Source: Bacillota bacterium (GTDB lineage Bacteria; Bacillota; Clostridia; Christensenellales; SZUA-584). From it: a stretch of DNA of 64,000 nt. The stretch is from the NCBI GenBank assembly GCA_023428025.1, contig JAEYZN010000007.1, positions 15,410 through 79,409 on the forward strand, in the 5' to 3' direction. This document shows positions 25,339 to 34,138 of the stretch, one piece after another. Both the position numbers and the translations under genes were made by a program. The notes under the pieces are model-generated. The model did no database searches. It was not told where the DNA came from and was given only the letters and a program-made list of their open reading frames with translations. The number at the start of each line of letters is the position of its first letter. The stretch's first letter is position 1.

Positions 25339-26865
25339 TTACAGGCCGACCCGGCCGGTCCGGTGGATCAACGTCTCCAGCGCGTCGTCAATGGCCGTGA
25401 GCACACGGGCCGCTGCCGAATAAGAGTGCTGGTATGAAATGAGCTGAATCATTTCTTCATCCAGCGACACGCCGGAGACAGATGACTTTCTCTCTACCAC
25501 ATTATCGACGATCGCCTGCTGGCTGGCCGCGTTCTTCTTGCTTGTGGAGCTTTCAATACCCACTTCCACCACGGTGCTCTTCAGATAATTCTCAAAGTTG
25601 TCCACACCGGGCACGCTGGTGCTGGAAGACAGCGCCACCATCGCGAGGGCGATCTCGTTGTTGCCCTCGTTCGTGTTTGCGGCCGACAGGTCAATGAGCT
25701 GGCTGGACGCGGCGATATTGAATACGCTGCTCAGCACCTCGTCCGAGAGCGAGAAAGTTCCCGCGGTAATGGCACTGTAGTCCTCATAGTTATTTCCGTC
25801 CTCATCCACCGCTATCGGGACATCAAACATATTGATACCCGTCTGAGACGCCGTTGCGCCGTTTGGCATCGTATAACCGGTGCTGTGTATGGCGTTGAAC
25901 TGCTTCGCGATGCTCTGCGCCAGCGTGTTCAGGCTTTGCAGGATACGCGGGATCCCCAGATTGTCCACCGACGTGCTGTCGCGCAGATCCTTGAACGACT
26001 GCAGCTTGCCGCTGCTATAAGAAAAAACATTGTCTGTTCCGCTAAGATAAATCTGATAATAACCGGGTTCGCCGGACACAGCGCCTGTCAGCTCCGGGCG
26101 CGCTTCCAGCAGGGTGGCTGTCTTGTGATGGACCAGATCGACACCCTCACAGCTCACCGTCAGCGTTCCATCAGCCGCTTCCGAGGTGGTGACGTTGATC
26201 AGGCTGGACAGCTGGTCGATCATCAGATTGCGCTTATCCCGCAGTTCGTTGGCTTTCTCGCCCGAAAGCTCGTATGCAAAGACCTGCTCGTTATAGGTTG
26301 CGATACCCTTCAGCAGATCGTTGACTTCATCCACCGTGAGCTTCATCGATTGGTTGTATGAATTTTGCAGTTCCACCAGCTGGTCGTAGTACTGGTTGAA
26401 CGTTTCTGTCATTTTCAGTGCGTTTTGCTGCACCGTGGTCCGAATCTCTTCGCTCACCGGGTCCGCCGCCAGGTCGCTCAGGCTGTCAAAAAAATCGGCC
26501 ATTGCGGAGGAAATACTGCTGTCCTCCGATAGCTCGTTGATCACCGTTTCGATGTATTCCAGCTCGTCGGCGCGCGTCTGCCAATATCCCAGCTTGGAGT
26601 TCTGGCTTCGAAACTGCCTGTCCAGATAATCGCTGCGGATCTGGTCTACCAGCGACACCTCAACACCGCCGCCCACGGAGCCCTTGCCTACCTGCGAAAG
26701 CCTCGCGTGGATGGACGCCGGTTCGATTGAATTCACAATCAGCCGCTGCCGGGTATATCCTTCGGTGTTGGCGTTGGAGATATTGTGGCCTGTCAGGTTG
26801 ATGGCCTTTTGGCTCACTGTAAGCGCGGTTCTGGCTATCTCCAGACCGTAAAACAAACCAGACAT
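25339..26865 (-). CDS. flgK: Hook-filament junction protein FlgK
   Basis: A 508-residue HAP1. The N-terminus contains ALTVSQKAINLTGHNISNAN and GYTRQR, typical of rod/hook axial proteins, and the C-terminus SYQHSYSAAARVLTAIDDAL. The middle is a variable domain. It is flanked by flgN upstream and flgL downstream. Confidence 0.96.
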   Translation of the reverse strand: MSGLFYGLEIARTALTVSQKAINLTGHNISNANTEGYTRQRLIVNSIEPASIHARLSQVGKGSVGGGVEVSLVDQIRSDYLDRQFRSQNSKLGYWQTRADELEYIETVINELSEDSSISSAMADFFDSLSDLAADPVSEEIRTTVQQNALKMTETFNQYYDQLVELQNSYNQSMKLTVDEVNDLLKGIATYNEQVFAYELSGEKANELRDKRNLMIDQLSSLINVTTSEAADGTLTVSCEGVDLVHHKTATLLEARPELTGAVSGEPGYYQIYLSGTDNVFSYSSGKLQSFKDLRDSTSVDNLGIPRILQSLNTLAQSIAKQFNAIHSTGYTMPNGATASQTGINMFDVPIAVDEDGNNYEDYSAITAGTFSLSDEVLSSVFNIAASSQLIDLSAANTNEGNNEIALAMVALSSSTSVPGVDNFENYLKSTVVEVGIESSTSKKNAASQQAIVDNVVERKSSVSGVSLDEEMIQLISYQHSYSAAARVLTAIDDALETLIHRTGRVGL

Positions 26866-26877
26866 ACTTCTCCTTTC

Positions 26878-27381
26878 CTAAACCGTTCGGTCTAGCACCA
26901 ATGTTGCTCTTTCCTGCGATTCACTCACCCTTCCGGAATATGAGTAGGTGTTGAGCGTATTTTGTTGACCCGTCAGAAGATTGACGCAAAAGTCGGAATA
27001 CTGCAGATGGGTATCCACCAATCCCTTATTTGTCCTGTTAATGCTGTCAATCTCAGATATCACATGCGTCAGGTCGGTCCTCAGTTCTGCGAACCGGGAT
27101 CCAAGAGCGCCTCCCGGCATATCCGCGATATCCGCGAGGCTGATTGTTTCGCAATCCATCCCGCGTTCCAACGCGATCCTCTTGATCGTGCTTTCCCGTT
27201 CCGTCTCCAGCTCTTTTATGGTCTTAACCAGATTCCATTCGTGCGCCACAATACGATCCAGCAGCGCAACGTCATTTTTCATCAGCGCTTCTTTTTTCTG
27301 TCTCGCTTTGGAGAGTATATCTTTGTATGCGACCAGCTCCTGCTGCATCACATCCTGCAGGCTCATCAATACTTCGTCCAA
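26878..27381 (-). CDS. flgN: Export chaperone FlgN
   Basis: A 167-residue helical protein with FlgN spacing (EVLMSLQDVMQQELVAYKDI, long coiled helices, then SYSGRV near the C-terminus). It chaperones FlgK and FlgL, which follow directly. The frame extends to a GTG at 27390 that abuts AAAGGA and cannot be the start. The TTG at 27381 lies eight bases after AAGGAG and is preferred. Confidence 0.88.
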   Translation of the reverse strand: MDEVLMSLQDVMQQELVAYKDILSKARQKKEALMKNDVALLDRIVAHEWNLVKTIKELETERESTIKRIALERGMDCETISLADIADMPGGALGSRFAELRTDLTHVISEIDSINRTNKGLVDTHLQYSDFCVNLLTGQQNTLNTYSYSGRVSESQERATLVLDRTV

Positions 27382-27401
27382 GAAAATCACTCCTTTTACG
27401 A

Positions 27402-27677
27402 CTACTTGCCCAGAATCTTCTCCGCAACCTTGTAGCCCGGAACAGAATATGTGTTGTTCCTCACCTCAGCCGCAATCTGGTTGATTCGGGCCGTCTCCTC
27501 CGGCGTCCTCACAGACAGAGATTCCTTGACCGTCTTTAACGCTGTGGAAAACGTTTTTGCGCCGTCGGTCAGGTCTGTCCTGTCAATGCCTGACGGCGGC
27601 GAGTACACCGACAGCTTTTCCCGCACATGTACATACTGGCTCAGCAGCTCTTTCGGGGGAATGGAGTTAATCCTCAC
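27402..27677 (-). CDS. flgM: Anti-sigma-28 factor FlgM
   Basis: A 91-residue protein whose C-terminal half (RTPEETARINQIAAEVRNN, then YKVAEKIL) matches the sigma-binding region of FlgM; the N-terminus is disordered-looking. It would hold SigD inactive until exported through the finished hook. The start is GTG 27677 with GAGGTG upstream; a longer frame running into the previous gene is not real. SigD is encoded about 3 kb away in the same cluster. Confidence 0.88.
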   Translation of the reverse strand: MRINSIPPKELLSQYVHVREKLSVYSPPSGIDRTDLTDGAKTFSTALKTVKESLSVRTPEETARINQIAAEVRNNTYSVPGYKVAEKILGK

Positions 27678-27697
27678 GAAAATCACCTCATCTATTA

Positions 27698-28096
27698 TTA
27701 ATCCTGCCCGTATCTGGCGTGCATCTTCGCCTGCACTTTTACACCCGGGTTTCTCTTTTCTTTGACCATACTGCCGAACGCGTTTGCCAGCCTGTCTCGG
27801 CAGACACTGCAATAACGTCCGCTGGATATGGGTTTTCCACAGTCTTCGCATTTCAAAAAATCATCCACACCTTCTATGTTCAAACGGCCTTCCTTCAAAA
27901 AGCTTAGAACCATTTTTTCCGAAATGCCGGTGTCTTTTACGATATCCATCAACGTTGCGTTATCATGCTCGTACAAATATTCTTTGACGACCACGAACGC
28001 CTTATCCATCTCGTCAACGCAAGCTGGGCAAAAACTTGATCCCAGCGATTGAAAAAGCTTACCGCACTGCTTGCACAATAGCACATTTGGGCTCAT
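27698..28096 (-). CDS. yvyF: YvyF-like zinc-ribbon flagellar operon protein
   Basis: A 132-residue protein with two CxxC zinc-ribbon pairs (CKQCGKLF with CPAC, and CEDCGKPI with CSVCRDRL) around a helical segment that resembles a winged helix (TLMDIVKDTGISEKMVLSFL). It occupies the yvyF position directly before flgM, as in Bacillus. The family is conserved in flagellar loci; its role is not established, perhaps regulation of flgM expression. Confidence 0.8.
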   Translation of the reverse strand: MSPNVLLCKQCGKLFQSLGSSFCPACVDEMDKAFVVVKEYLYEHDNATLMDIVKDTGISEKMVLSFLKEGRLNIEGVDDFLKCEDCGKPISSGRYCSVCRDRLANAFGSMVKEKRNPGVKVQAKMHARYGQD

Positions 28097-28118
28097 TGTG
28101 TCACTCCTTCTGCCTCAA

Positions 28119-28871
28119 TCAGGTCCTCATGTTGTTTGTCGCCGATTCCATCTCGTCCCATACGGTCACCACTCTCGATGCCATCCCAAACGCTCTTTGG
28201 GCCCTTATCAGCCGTGTCAGTTCCACCGCGAGGTCCACATTGGACGCTTCAAGCCCTCCCATGACCACTTTCGCACCGGATTCGATCGGGGCTCCCGAGG
28301 CCACGGTGTCCACATAACCGCCGTTTCCCACCGAAGACAACCCATTGGGGTTGGAAAAGGTGACAACTCTCAATCTGGCTATCTGCGTTCCGTTCACCAG
28401 AAACGCACCGTCCGCTTCCACCGTGATATCGTTTTCGCCGGCCGGCAGCTTTATCTTGGCCTGGTTTTCATCCAGCACGTAATCACCGTTGGCGTTTACC
28501 AGAAAGTTGCCGTCCGCTTCGGAGTTGACAGCAAACGTGCCGTCACGCGTATACTTCACCGAACCGCCCGTGTCTGACACGCAGAAATACCCGTCGCCGT
28601 CGATATACATGTCCAGGTTCTGGCCTGTCATCAGCACCGTCCCCTGATCGTGATCTCTGTTGGCGGCCCCCATCAGCACCCCCGTACCCCTTGAGAGCCC
28701 CGTCTGCTGCAGATCGGCAGGATTCATCATCTGTGAATACAGCGCATCCTTAAAATCGACGCGCTGAGATTTGTATCCCGTCGTATTCAGATTGGATACG
28801 TTGCCCGCAATGACGTTGATACGGCTCTGCTGCGCCTGCAGTCCCAATTTTGCGGCATGTAATGCTTGCAT
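28119..28871 (-). CDS. flhP: Flagellar rod protein, FlgG/FlhP family
   Basis: A 250-residue axial protein with the N-terminal rod motif (AAKLGLQAQQSRINVIAGNV), the DGDGYFCVS segment and the C-terminal helix LIRAQRAFGMASRVV. It is the second of a tandem pair comparable to B. subtilis flhO-flhP, which build the distal rod. The symbol is by analogy. Confidence 0.82.
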   Translation of the reverse strand: MQALHAAKLGLQAQQSRINVIAGNVSNLNTTGYKSQRVDFKDALYSQMMNPADLQQTGLSRGTGVLMGAANRDHDQGTVLMTGQNLDMYIDGDGYFCVSDTGGSVKYTRDGTFAVNSEADGNFLVNANGDYVLDENQAKIKLPAGENDITVEADGAFLVNGTQIARLRVVTFSNPNGLSSVGNGGYVDTVASGAPIESGAKVVMGGLEASNVDLAVELTRLIRAQRAFGMASRVVTVWDEMESATNNMRT

Positions 28872-28881
28872 ATGCTCTACC

Positions 28882-29616
28882 TTACAACCTTCCCACTTCG
28901 TTAACCGTTTTGCCGAGCGACTGGTCCAGCATTGTCACCACGCGTTGGTTCACCTGATAGGCCCGGTTCAGTTCCACCATGGTCACCATCTCTTCGGCCA
29001 TGTCCACGTTGGAGCCTTCCAGGTAACCCTGTTTCACCTTGCATTCCGTCGCGGCCTGCGGCGCGCCTGCCGATGCGTTTGCGAACAGGTTGGACCCGAC
29101 CTTTTCCAGTCCTGTCAGATCGCCGAATGTCACCAACTGCAGTCTGTTTGCCGTCACCCCGTTGACGATGACATATCCCTGTTCATCGATGGTAAATGCG
29201 CCGCTGCCCACGTATATATTTCCGTTTGTTCCCTGAACGTAATTGCCTTCGCTGTTGACGAGGAAACCTTCCGGCGTGACCGCAAACGCACCATCCCGCG
29301 TATAACGGACGCCATTCGCCGTATTGACCACAAAGAACCCGTCGCCCTCAAGCGCCACATCCGAAAGTCTTTCCGTCGGCTCCAGGTCTCCCTGATCAAA
29401 AGACGTGATGACATCGTCCAGATGAACACCTGTGTTCTGGGGCCCGATCATCGAGTTGCTCATCCGCTCGATCATCAGATCCTTAAAAGATCTGGATATC
29501 AGCATGTCTTTTTTATAGCCGGTCGTATCGACATTGATGATATTGTTGGTCACAACATCCATCTTTTGCCGCTGGGTTATCATACCTGTACTGGCGATAT
29601 ATAAGCTTCGAAGCAT
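28882..29616 (-). CDS. flhO: Flagellar rod protein, FlgF/FlhO family
   Basis: A 244-residue axial protein: LYIASTGMITQRQKMDVVTN at the N-terminus, EGDGFFVV in the centre and TMVELNRAYQVNQRVV at the C-terminus. It is the first gene of the rod pair and has a sigma-28-like promoter 33 bases upstream, so the rod pair and the downstream flgM-flgN-flgK-flgL-fliW-csrA genes could receive SigD transcription. Confidence 0.83.
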   Translation of the reverse strand: MLRSLYIASTGMITQRQKMDVVTNNIINVDTTGYKKDMLISRSFKDLMIERMSNSMIGPQNTGVHLDDVITSFDQGDLEPTERLSDVALEGDGFFVVNTANGVRYTRDGAFAVTPEGFLVNSEGNYVQGTNGNIYVGSGAFTIDEQGYVIVNGVTANRLQLVTFGDLTGLEKVGSNLFANASAGAPQAATECKVKQGYLEGSNVDMAEEMVTMVELNRAYQVNQRVVTMLDQSLGKTVNEVGRL

Positions 29617-29648
29617 AGCCCTCCACCTTCATACACTTTCTGATTAAT

Positions 29649-29676
29649 ATATCGTAAAATAGAACCCACCACTTTA
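29649..29676 (-). promoter_or_regulatory. Sigma-28-type promoter of the flhO-like gene
   Basis: On the minus strand TAAA and TACGATAT are separated by 16 bases. The -10 matches the flagellin promoter at seven of eight positions. The start point would fall near 29642, giving a leader of about 26 bases. Confidence 0.68.
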
Positions 29677-29679
29677 GGC

Positions 29680-30282
29680 CTATTTACGTGCCAAATCCTG
29701 CGCCAGCGTCACTTCCCGGACGGATATGCCGAGCGTCTTGGCAATCTCTGTGACACTGAGCCCCTGGGCGCTGAGCAGGAGTATCTTCTCGTTGGTTTTC
29801 AGCGGCGGATCTGCCGGTCTCTCCTCTTCATCCCTCGCCGGGGCCATCGGCCTGTACGAAGGCCGCGGCGGTGTTTCATGCTTTGGCACTTCCATCACGG
29901 TCTCCGGCGGCGTTTCGGCGTCATCCTCATATGCCTCGCCCCACCGGACACCCCGGGCCAGCACCCTTTGCGGTACTGGCTGCGGTGTTGTTGTCTTTGC
30001 ATCGTTCATCTGCGCCGACAGCCGCTTCGCTTCCTCCAGCAGCTCCTCGGCCTTTTGCAGCGTGGCCTGTGTCTCTTTTTTGGTCTCCTCTGCAAACTCC
30101 TCAAAGCTGGACAGCGTGTCCTCTACATTCTGATAAAGCGTAAACAGGCGCTGTTCCTTTTCGTACGAGGACTTGTCGCCCTTGCCCTTGCCGTTTACAC
30201 GAAACACCTTCGCGAAAAACCATATGCCGCCGCATGCCAGCAGGAAAACATAAGCCGCAAAAGCATAATGCGTGATATCCAT
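29680..30282 (-). CDS. SwrB-like membrane-anchored coiled-coil protein
   Basis: A protein of about 200 residues with an N-terminal membrane helix (HYAFAAYVFLLACGGIWFF), a coiled coil (about 45-95), a Pro/Glu-rich linker and a C-terminal helix-turn-helix-like segment (LLSAQGLSVTEIAKTLGISV). The same architecture and the place right after sigD are found in B. subtilis SwrB, which promotes basal body maturation. Sequence identity looks low, so this rests on architecture and synteny. The start is ATG 30282 (nine bases after GGAGG); ATG 30288 is also possible. Confidence 0.65.
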   Translation of the reverse strand: MDITHYAFAAYVFLLACGGIWFFAKVFRVNGKGKGDKSSYEKEQRLFTLYQNVEDTLSSFEEFAEETKKETQATLQKAEELLEEAKRLSAQMNDAKTTTPQPVPQRVLARGVRWGEAYEDDAETPPETVMEVPKHETPPRPSYRPMAPARDEEERPADPPLKTNEKILLLSAQGLSVTEIAKTLGISVREVTLAQDLARK

Positions 30283-30298
30283 CGTCATACCCCTCCAT

Positions 30299-31075
30299 TT
30301 ATCTGGCGCTTGCCACCGCTTCATATATACCGGCAAACTGCATCTTGCTGCGCATCTTCATCACAACCTTGGAATGGATCTGCGACACGCGTGATTCCGA
30401 CACGCCCAGCACCTCGGCAATCTCCTTCAACGTCATCTCTTCATAATAATACAACGTGATCACGAGCTTTTCCTTCTCAGGCAGGTTATCGATGATGCGC
30501 CCCAGTATCTCCACCATCTCCCGGTTCTCCACTTCCTCTTCCAGCGTGTTTTCATCGCTGTGGATCGAATACTCCCATGCGGTGTCGTTCTGCACCATTT
30601 CCTCGAAGTGGATGATGTTGAACATCTGGGATTTGCCCAGCGTGCTCTGCATTTCCTCCTCCGGCATTCCCAGATGACGGGCCACCTCGCCGTCGGTGGG
30701 CTCGCGGCAAAGCTTGCTCTCCAGCTCGCTGTATGCGTTGCTGATGGCCTTGATCTTGCGTCGCAGGCTGGAGGGGGCCCAGTCCTGCTTGCGGATATTG
30801 TCGATGATTTCTCCTTTGATACGCATAGCCGCATAATACTCAAATTTGACATCACGCGATATGTCATACTTTTCCACTGCGTCCATTAGCCCCAGGATCC
30901 CACAGCTTAACATGTCGTCGTAATTGCTGTAGGCTTTATACGTCGGCATCAGGCGCAGCACAATGCTTTTCACCTGAGGAAGGTAGCGCAGCACCAATTC
31001 ATTCTTCAGTTCCAGTGACTTTTCTCTGGAATACAGGCCCCAAAGCTCCTGTACAGTCAAATGGTTCCCGCTCAT
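30299..31075 (-). CDS. sigD: RNA polymerase sigma-28 factor SigD/FliA
   Basis: A 258-residue alternative sigma factor. Region 2 is seen in YDDMLSCGILGLMDAVEKYD and MRIKGEIIDNIRKQDWAPSS, region 3 in AYSELESKLCREPTDGEVAR, region 4 in IIDNLPEKEKLVITLYYYEE and GVSESRVSQIHSKVV. It should transcribe flagellin and other late genes from promoters of the TAAA-N15-NACGATAT type present in this window, and be inhibited by FlgM. It overlaps the upstream PilZ gene by 4 bases. Confidence 0.97.
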   Translation of the reverse strand: MSGNHLTVQELWGLYSREKSLELKNELVLRYLPQVKSIVLRLMPTYKAYSNYDDMLSCGILGLMDAVEKYDISRDVKFEYYAAMRIKGEIIDNIRKQDWAPSSLRRKIKAISNAYSELESKLCREPTDGEVARHLGMPEEEMQSTLGKSQMFNIIHFEEMVQNDTAWEYSIHSDENTLEEEVENREMVEILGRIIDNLPEKEKLVITLYYYEEMTLKEIAEVLGVSESRVSQIHSKVVMKMRSKMQFAGIYEAVASAR

Positions 31076-31731
31076 GGTATCACTTCCTGATTCTTTTTCT
31101 TTCTGGCAGCTATCTGCTGCTGAAGAATATAGCGTCCCAGCTCGGATCTGTGCTGTTTGGCGTTATCCTCAAACAGCAGTACGATACGATAAGGGTCCTT
31201 TTTTTCCACAGGCTTCCCACAACGCAACACCTTTGCCTTCAGCGTGATCGAATCCACCGGGGACAGCCTCAGCTCAACGCTTATCTTTGTGCCCTCTTCA
31301 ATCTTTGTAAAACTGGTCACCAGCGTGCCATGCTCCGAAAGGTCCACCGTTTTGGCTTTGACCGCGGGGCTCTTTCCATCTTCCGTGTCCTCCAGCCGTA
31401 TCAGGACATCAATCACAATAGGCAACCGGTAACTCTGCCTTCTCTGTGACTTTACCACCTCTGACCGGGGTTCAAACAGGCAGAGCATAATTTCGTCCTG
31501 TTTATACCAATCCAGCAGCACCGCTTCAAAAGAGAAAATCCCATTCGAACGATAAAACCGCAGCATATAAGTCTCGTCTGTCTCCAGCATGATCGGCAAT
31601 CCTTTTACTGTGGGGTGAAACACGGTGAACCAGCCATCCTGATGCAGATCCTGCAGCTTCGTTTTGACAAATCCGTTGTTGATTTTTATCTCCATCAGTT
31701 CGCCGATGGCCATGATCTCCTGTGGGTACAT
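31072..31731 (-). CDS. ycgR: PilZ-domain flagellar brake protein, YcgR-like
   Basis: A 219-residue protein with an N-terminal YcgR-like domain and a C-terminal PilZ domain. The c-di-GMP signature is intact: RRQSYR (RxxxR) and DLSEHG (D/NxSxxG). YcgR/MotI/DgrA proteins bind c-di-GMP and slow or disengage the motor. The start is ATG 31731, three bases after the flhG stop with GGGAG upstream; the longer frame into flhG is rejected. It sits between flhG and sigD, where Bacillus carries chemotaxis genes. Confidence 0.88.
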   Translation of the reverse strand: MYPQEIMAIGELMEIKINNGFVKTKLQDLHQDGWFTVFHPTVKGLPIMLETDETYMLRFYRSNGIFSFEAVLLDWYKQDEIMLCLFEPRSEVVKSQRRQSYRLPIVIDVLIRLEDTEDGKSPAVKAKTVDLSEHGTLVTSFTKIEEGTKISVELRLSPVDSITLKAKVLRCGKPVEKKDPYRIVLLFEDNAKQHRSELGRYILQQQIAARKKKNQEVIP

Positions 31732-31733
31732 TG

Positions 31734-32603
31734 CTATGACTCCCGATAAGCTCTGTTTCTTGAGAAGAAGTTCTCCAAAAAGCCCGCCAATCCCGGTCTG
31801 TTCGTTTCCCTGACCGGTATGTTCAGATACCGCAGCGCCAGCTCGTTGATGTCCGCTGATGCGACGCATCTGGGGAAGCTGACCAGGATCGGCACCTGCA
31901 TTTTAATGGCGTTGTGCATATTGACGTCACGCGTGATATGCCCCAGCCTGTTGAGGCGTATGTTCAGGTTCTTCTCGGCAATGCGGACAAACCCGTCTGC
32001 AACGGCAGCCGCTTCCTTGGCGTTGGCCACCTTGTTGACGACCAGGCTGATGTGCGGCCTGTCGCCCTGGTCGTGTATCATCTTGAGCAGCGCATACGCG
32101 TCCACCACAGCCGTTGGCTCCGGCGTGGTGACCAGTATCGTCTCGTGGCTGGCGCGTATCAGCCGCATCGCGTTATCCGAAAGTCCGGCGCCGGTATCGA
32201 ATATGATGGTGTCCGCCACATCCTCCAGCTCCACAAGGCTCCCCAGAATATCCATCAGCTGGCCCGGCGCCATTTTCATCAGCTCGTACATGCCCGATCC
32301 TCCGGAAATGAACTGTACGCCCGCGATGCCTGTCTCGATAACATCCCGCACGCCTTTGCGTCCTTCGATCACATCGAGCAGATCGTGCTGCGTATGCACG
32401 CCCAGCATCACGTCGATATTCGAAAACCCAAAGTCTGTATCGATAATGAGCGCCTTTCGGCCTCTCTTGCTGAGCGCGATCCCCAGGTTCAGCGACAGGC
32501 TGGATTTGCCGACGCCGCCCTTGCCGCTCGCCACCACCACGATCTTTGTTTGCGTATGATTCAGTTTCATCATCGTCCGAAGATTTTGCGCCTGATCCGT
32601 CAT
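31734..32603 (-). CDS. flhG: Flagellar number regulator FlhG (MinD-like ATPase)
   Basis: A 289-residue ParA/MinD-type ATPase. The N-terminus has the FlhF-activating DQAQNLR motif, followed by the deviant Walker A KGGVGKSS (28-35), DTDFGFSN, and DTGAGLSD. FlhG stimulates the FlhF GTPase and controls flagellar number and assembly of the C ring. It overlaps flhF by 4 bases. Confidence 0.95.
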   Translation of the reverse strand: MTDQAQNLRTMMKLNHTQTKIVVVASGKGGVGKSSLSLNLGIALSKRGRKALIIDTDFGFSNIDVMLGVHTQHDLLDVIEGRKGVRDVIETGIAGVQFISGGSGMYELMKMAPGQLMDILGSLVELEDVADTIIFDTGAGLSDNAMRLIRASHETILVTTPEPTAVVDAYALLKMIHDQGDRPHISLVVNKVANAKEAAAVADGFVRIAEKNLNIRLNRLGHITRDVNMHNAIKMQVPILVSFPRCVASADINELALRYLNIPVRETNRPGLAGFLENFFSRNRAYRES

Positions 32604-34138
32604 ACTACGCTCACCTTCTTTCCCACAATGTTGTCCGCCAGCCTTTTTGTGTCTGCTGGGCGGATATCATCCGGCACATTTTGCCCCACCGCCATGTATG
32701 CCAGCGGCTTTCCGGCCATCTCCCGTATATAGAGCACGTTGCCCCATGCGCTCACCTCATCCAGCTTGGTTATGATCAGTTTGTAATCGGACAGAAAGGC
32801 ATAATTCCGTATGATCTCCCGGCTGGCCCTGTGTCCCATTGCCACGCTGAGCACCAGAAAAACCTCATCGGCTTTGGCGGCTTTCATGCACTCCGTGATC
32901 TCCTGCCGATAGCCGTCGTCGCCGGTGCTCTTGCCGGCCGTATCCACCAGCACCACATCCCTGTCGGCCAGCGCCGCCAGCGCCTGGCTGAGTTCGGCTG
33001 CGCTGTAAGCCGTCTGCAGGGGGATGTTCATGATGTCCGTATAGATGCGCATATGTTCCATCGCGCCTATACGGTAGGTATCCATATTCACAACGCCCAC
33101 GCGCAGCTTGTGCTCTATGGCCAGCATGCCGGCCAGCTTCACCAGCGTCGTGGTCTTGCCCGCGCCGGTCGGCCCCACGAAGAACAGCACGTTCTGGCGG
33201 TAAGCCTTGAGCTTGATGGGCGCGGTCTCTCCCAGCCTGTCCATAATGATCTGCTGGGCCGCCGTTTCCGCTTTCACCTGCCGCCTACTCTGCGCCATCT
33301 GCGTCTGCACTGCCAGCTCGCGCGCCATATCCTCGGGGATGTCCCGCTCTATGAGGTTGCGGTACAGGTTCAATATATCCGGCGGCAGCGTCAGCGCCGT
33401 ATCCTTCGTCATCAGGCTGATGCGCTGCGTGAAATCCTGCACCGCATCCTTAAGGGACGCTATCTGGTCCGACAGCGGGTCCTTTTCCGTCTCAAACTGC
33501 ACAAGCGCGCTGCTCTGCGCCTGTTTTACAGGCTGCTCTTCCTCTTGCCGGTATATCGGTTCCGGCCCGGGCTGCGGCTCCGGCGCATATTCAGGCTGCG
33601 GCCTGCGTACTATTTCCAATATATATTCAGAGTCTGGTCTGCGTACCGGTTCCGGTATGGACTCGGGCTCCGGCGCATATTCAGGCTCCGGCCTGGGTAC
33701 CGGCTGCAGCACCCGCTCCGTCTCCTGCACGCTTTCCAGCAACGGCTTTAAGTACTCCGGTATCTCCAAAGCGGGGAATATCACGGGTTCCAGCTGGGTC
33801 GGCATTGCGGGCTCCGCCGCCTCAGCGCTGTGCCCGGGTTCCAGCCGTGCCGCCGCCGCATATTTCGCCGCCGCCGGATGCACCATGCGCAGCGGCTTCT
33901 CCGTCTTTGTCCGAGACGATTCGGCGGACTTTTGCACGGTTTGGGAAGCAGGCTCCAGCTGGCGGCTCACTGTTGGGTCATAAGCCGCGACCACCTCCAC
34001 CTCCTGCTTGAACAGCCCGCCCAAGCCTTTGCTGCGTATGGGGTTGCTGTCCAGTATCACCGCGTCGGGTCCGAAATCTTCACGTATTTTTTTTATGGCT
34101 TCTTTCATGTCAGCCGCCACAAACCTCTTTACAACCAA
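32600..34138 (-). CDS. flhF: Flagellar biosynthesis GTPase FlhF
   Basis: A 512-residue SRP-type GTPase. The N-terminal B domain (KRFVAADMKEAIKKIREDFG) is followed by a Pro/Glu-rich linker with an imperfect 30-residue duplication (about 143-196). The NG domain has G1 GPTGAGKTT (322), DTAGKS (399) and TKLDE (457). It recruits early flagellar parts to the assembly site. The TTG start directly abuts the TAG stop of flhA, with GGTGA inside the flhA end as ribosome site. Confidence 0.95.
   Translation of the reverse strand: MVVKRFVAADMKEAIKKIREDFGPDAVILDSNPIRSKGLGGLFKQEVEVVAAYDPTVSRQLEPASQTVQKSAESSRTKTEKPLRMVHPAAAKYAAAARLEPGHSAEAAEPAMPTQLEPVIFPALEIPEYLKPLLESVQETERVLQPVPRPEPEYAPEPESIPEPVRRPDSEYILEIVRRPQPEYAPEPQPGPEPIYRQEEEQPVKQAQSSALVQFETEKDPLSDQIASLKDAVQDFTQRISLMTKDTALTLPPDILNLYRNLIERDIPEDMARELAVQTQMAQSRRQVKAETAAQQIIMDRLGETAPIKLKAYRQNVLFFVGPTGAGKTTTLVKLAGMLAIEHKLRVGVVNMDTYRIGAMEHMRIYTDIMNIPLQTAYSAAELSQALAALADRDVVLVDTAGKSTGDDGYRQEITECMKAAKADEVFLVLSVAMGHRASREIIRNYAFLSDYKLIITKLDEVSAWGNVLYIREMAGKPLAYMAVGQNVPDDIRPADTKRLADNIVGKKVSVV
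33575..33697 (-). repeat. 90-bp period duplication in the FlhF linker
   Basis: The segment CGGCGCATATTCAGGCT occurs at 33581 and again at 33671, exactly 90 bases (30 codons) apart, with diverged sequence between. It encodes EYAPEPES and EYAPEPQP. It appears to be an old in-frame tandem duplication within the disordered linker. Confidence 0.7.

Noticed and set aside
28119..29616. Gene duplication artefact in the two rod proteins
   Set aside because: The two adjacent FlgG-family genes differ throughout and correspond to the normal flhO-flhP pair; no recent duplication is indicated.
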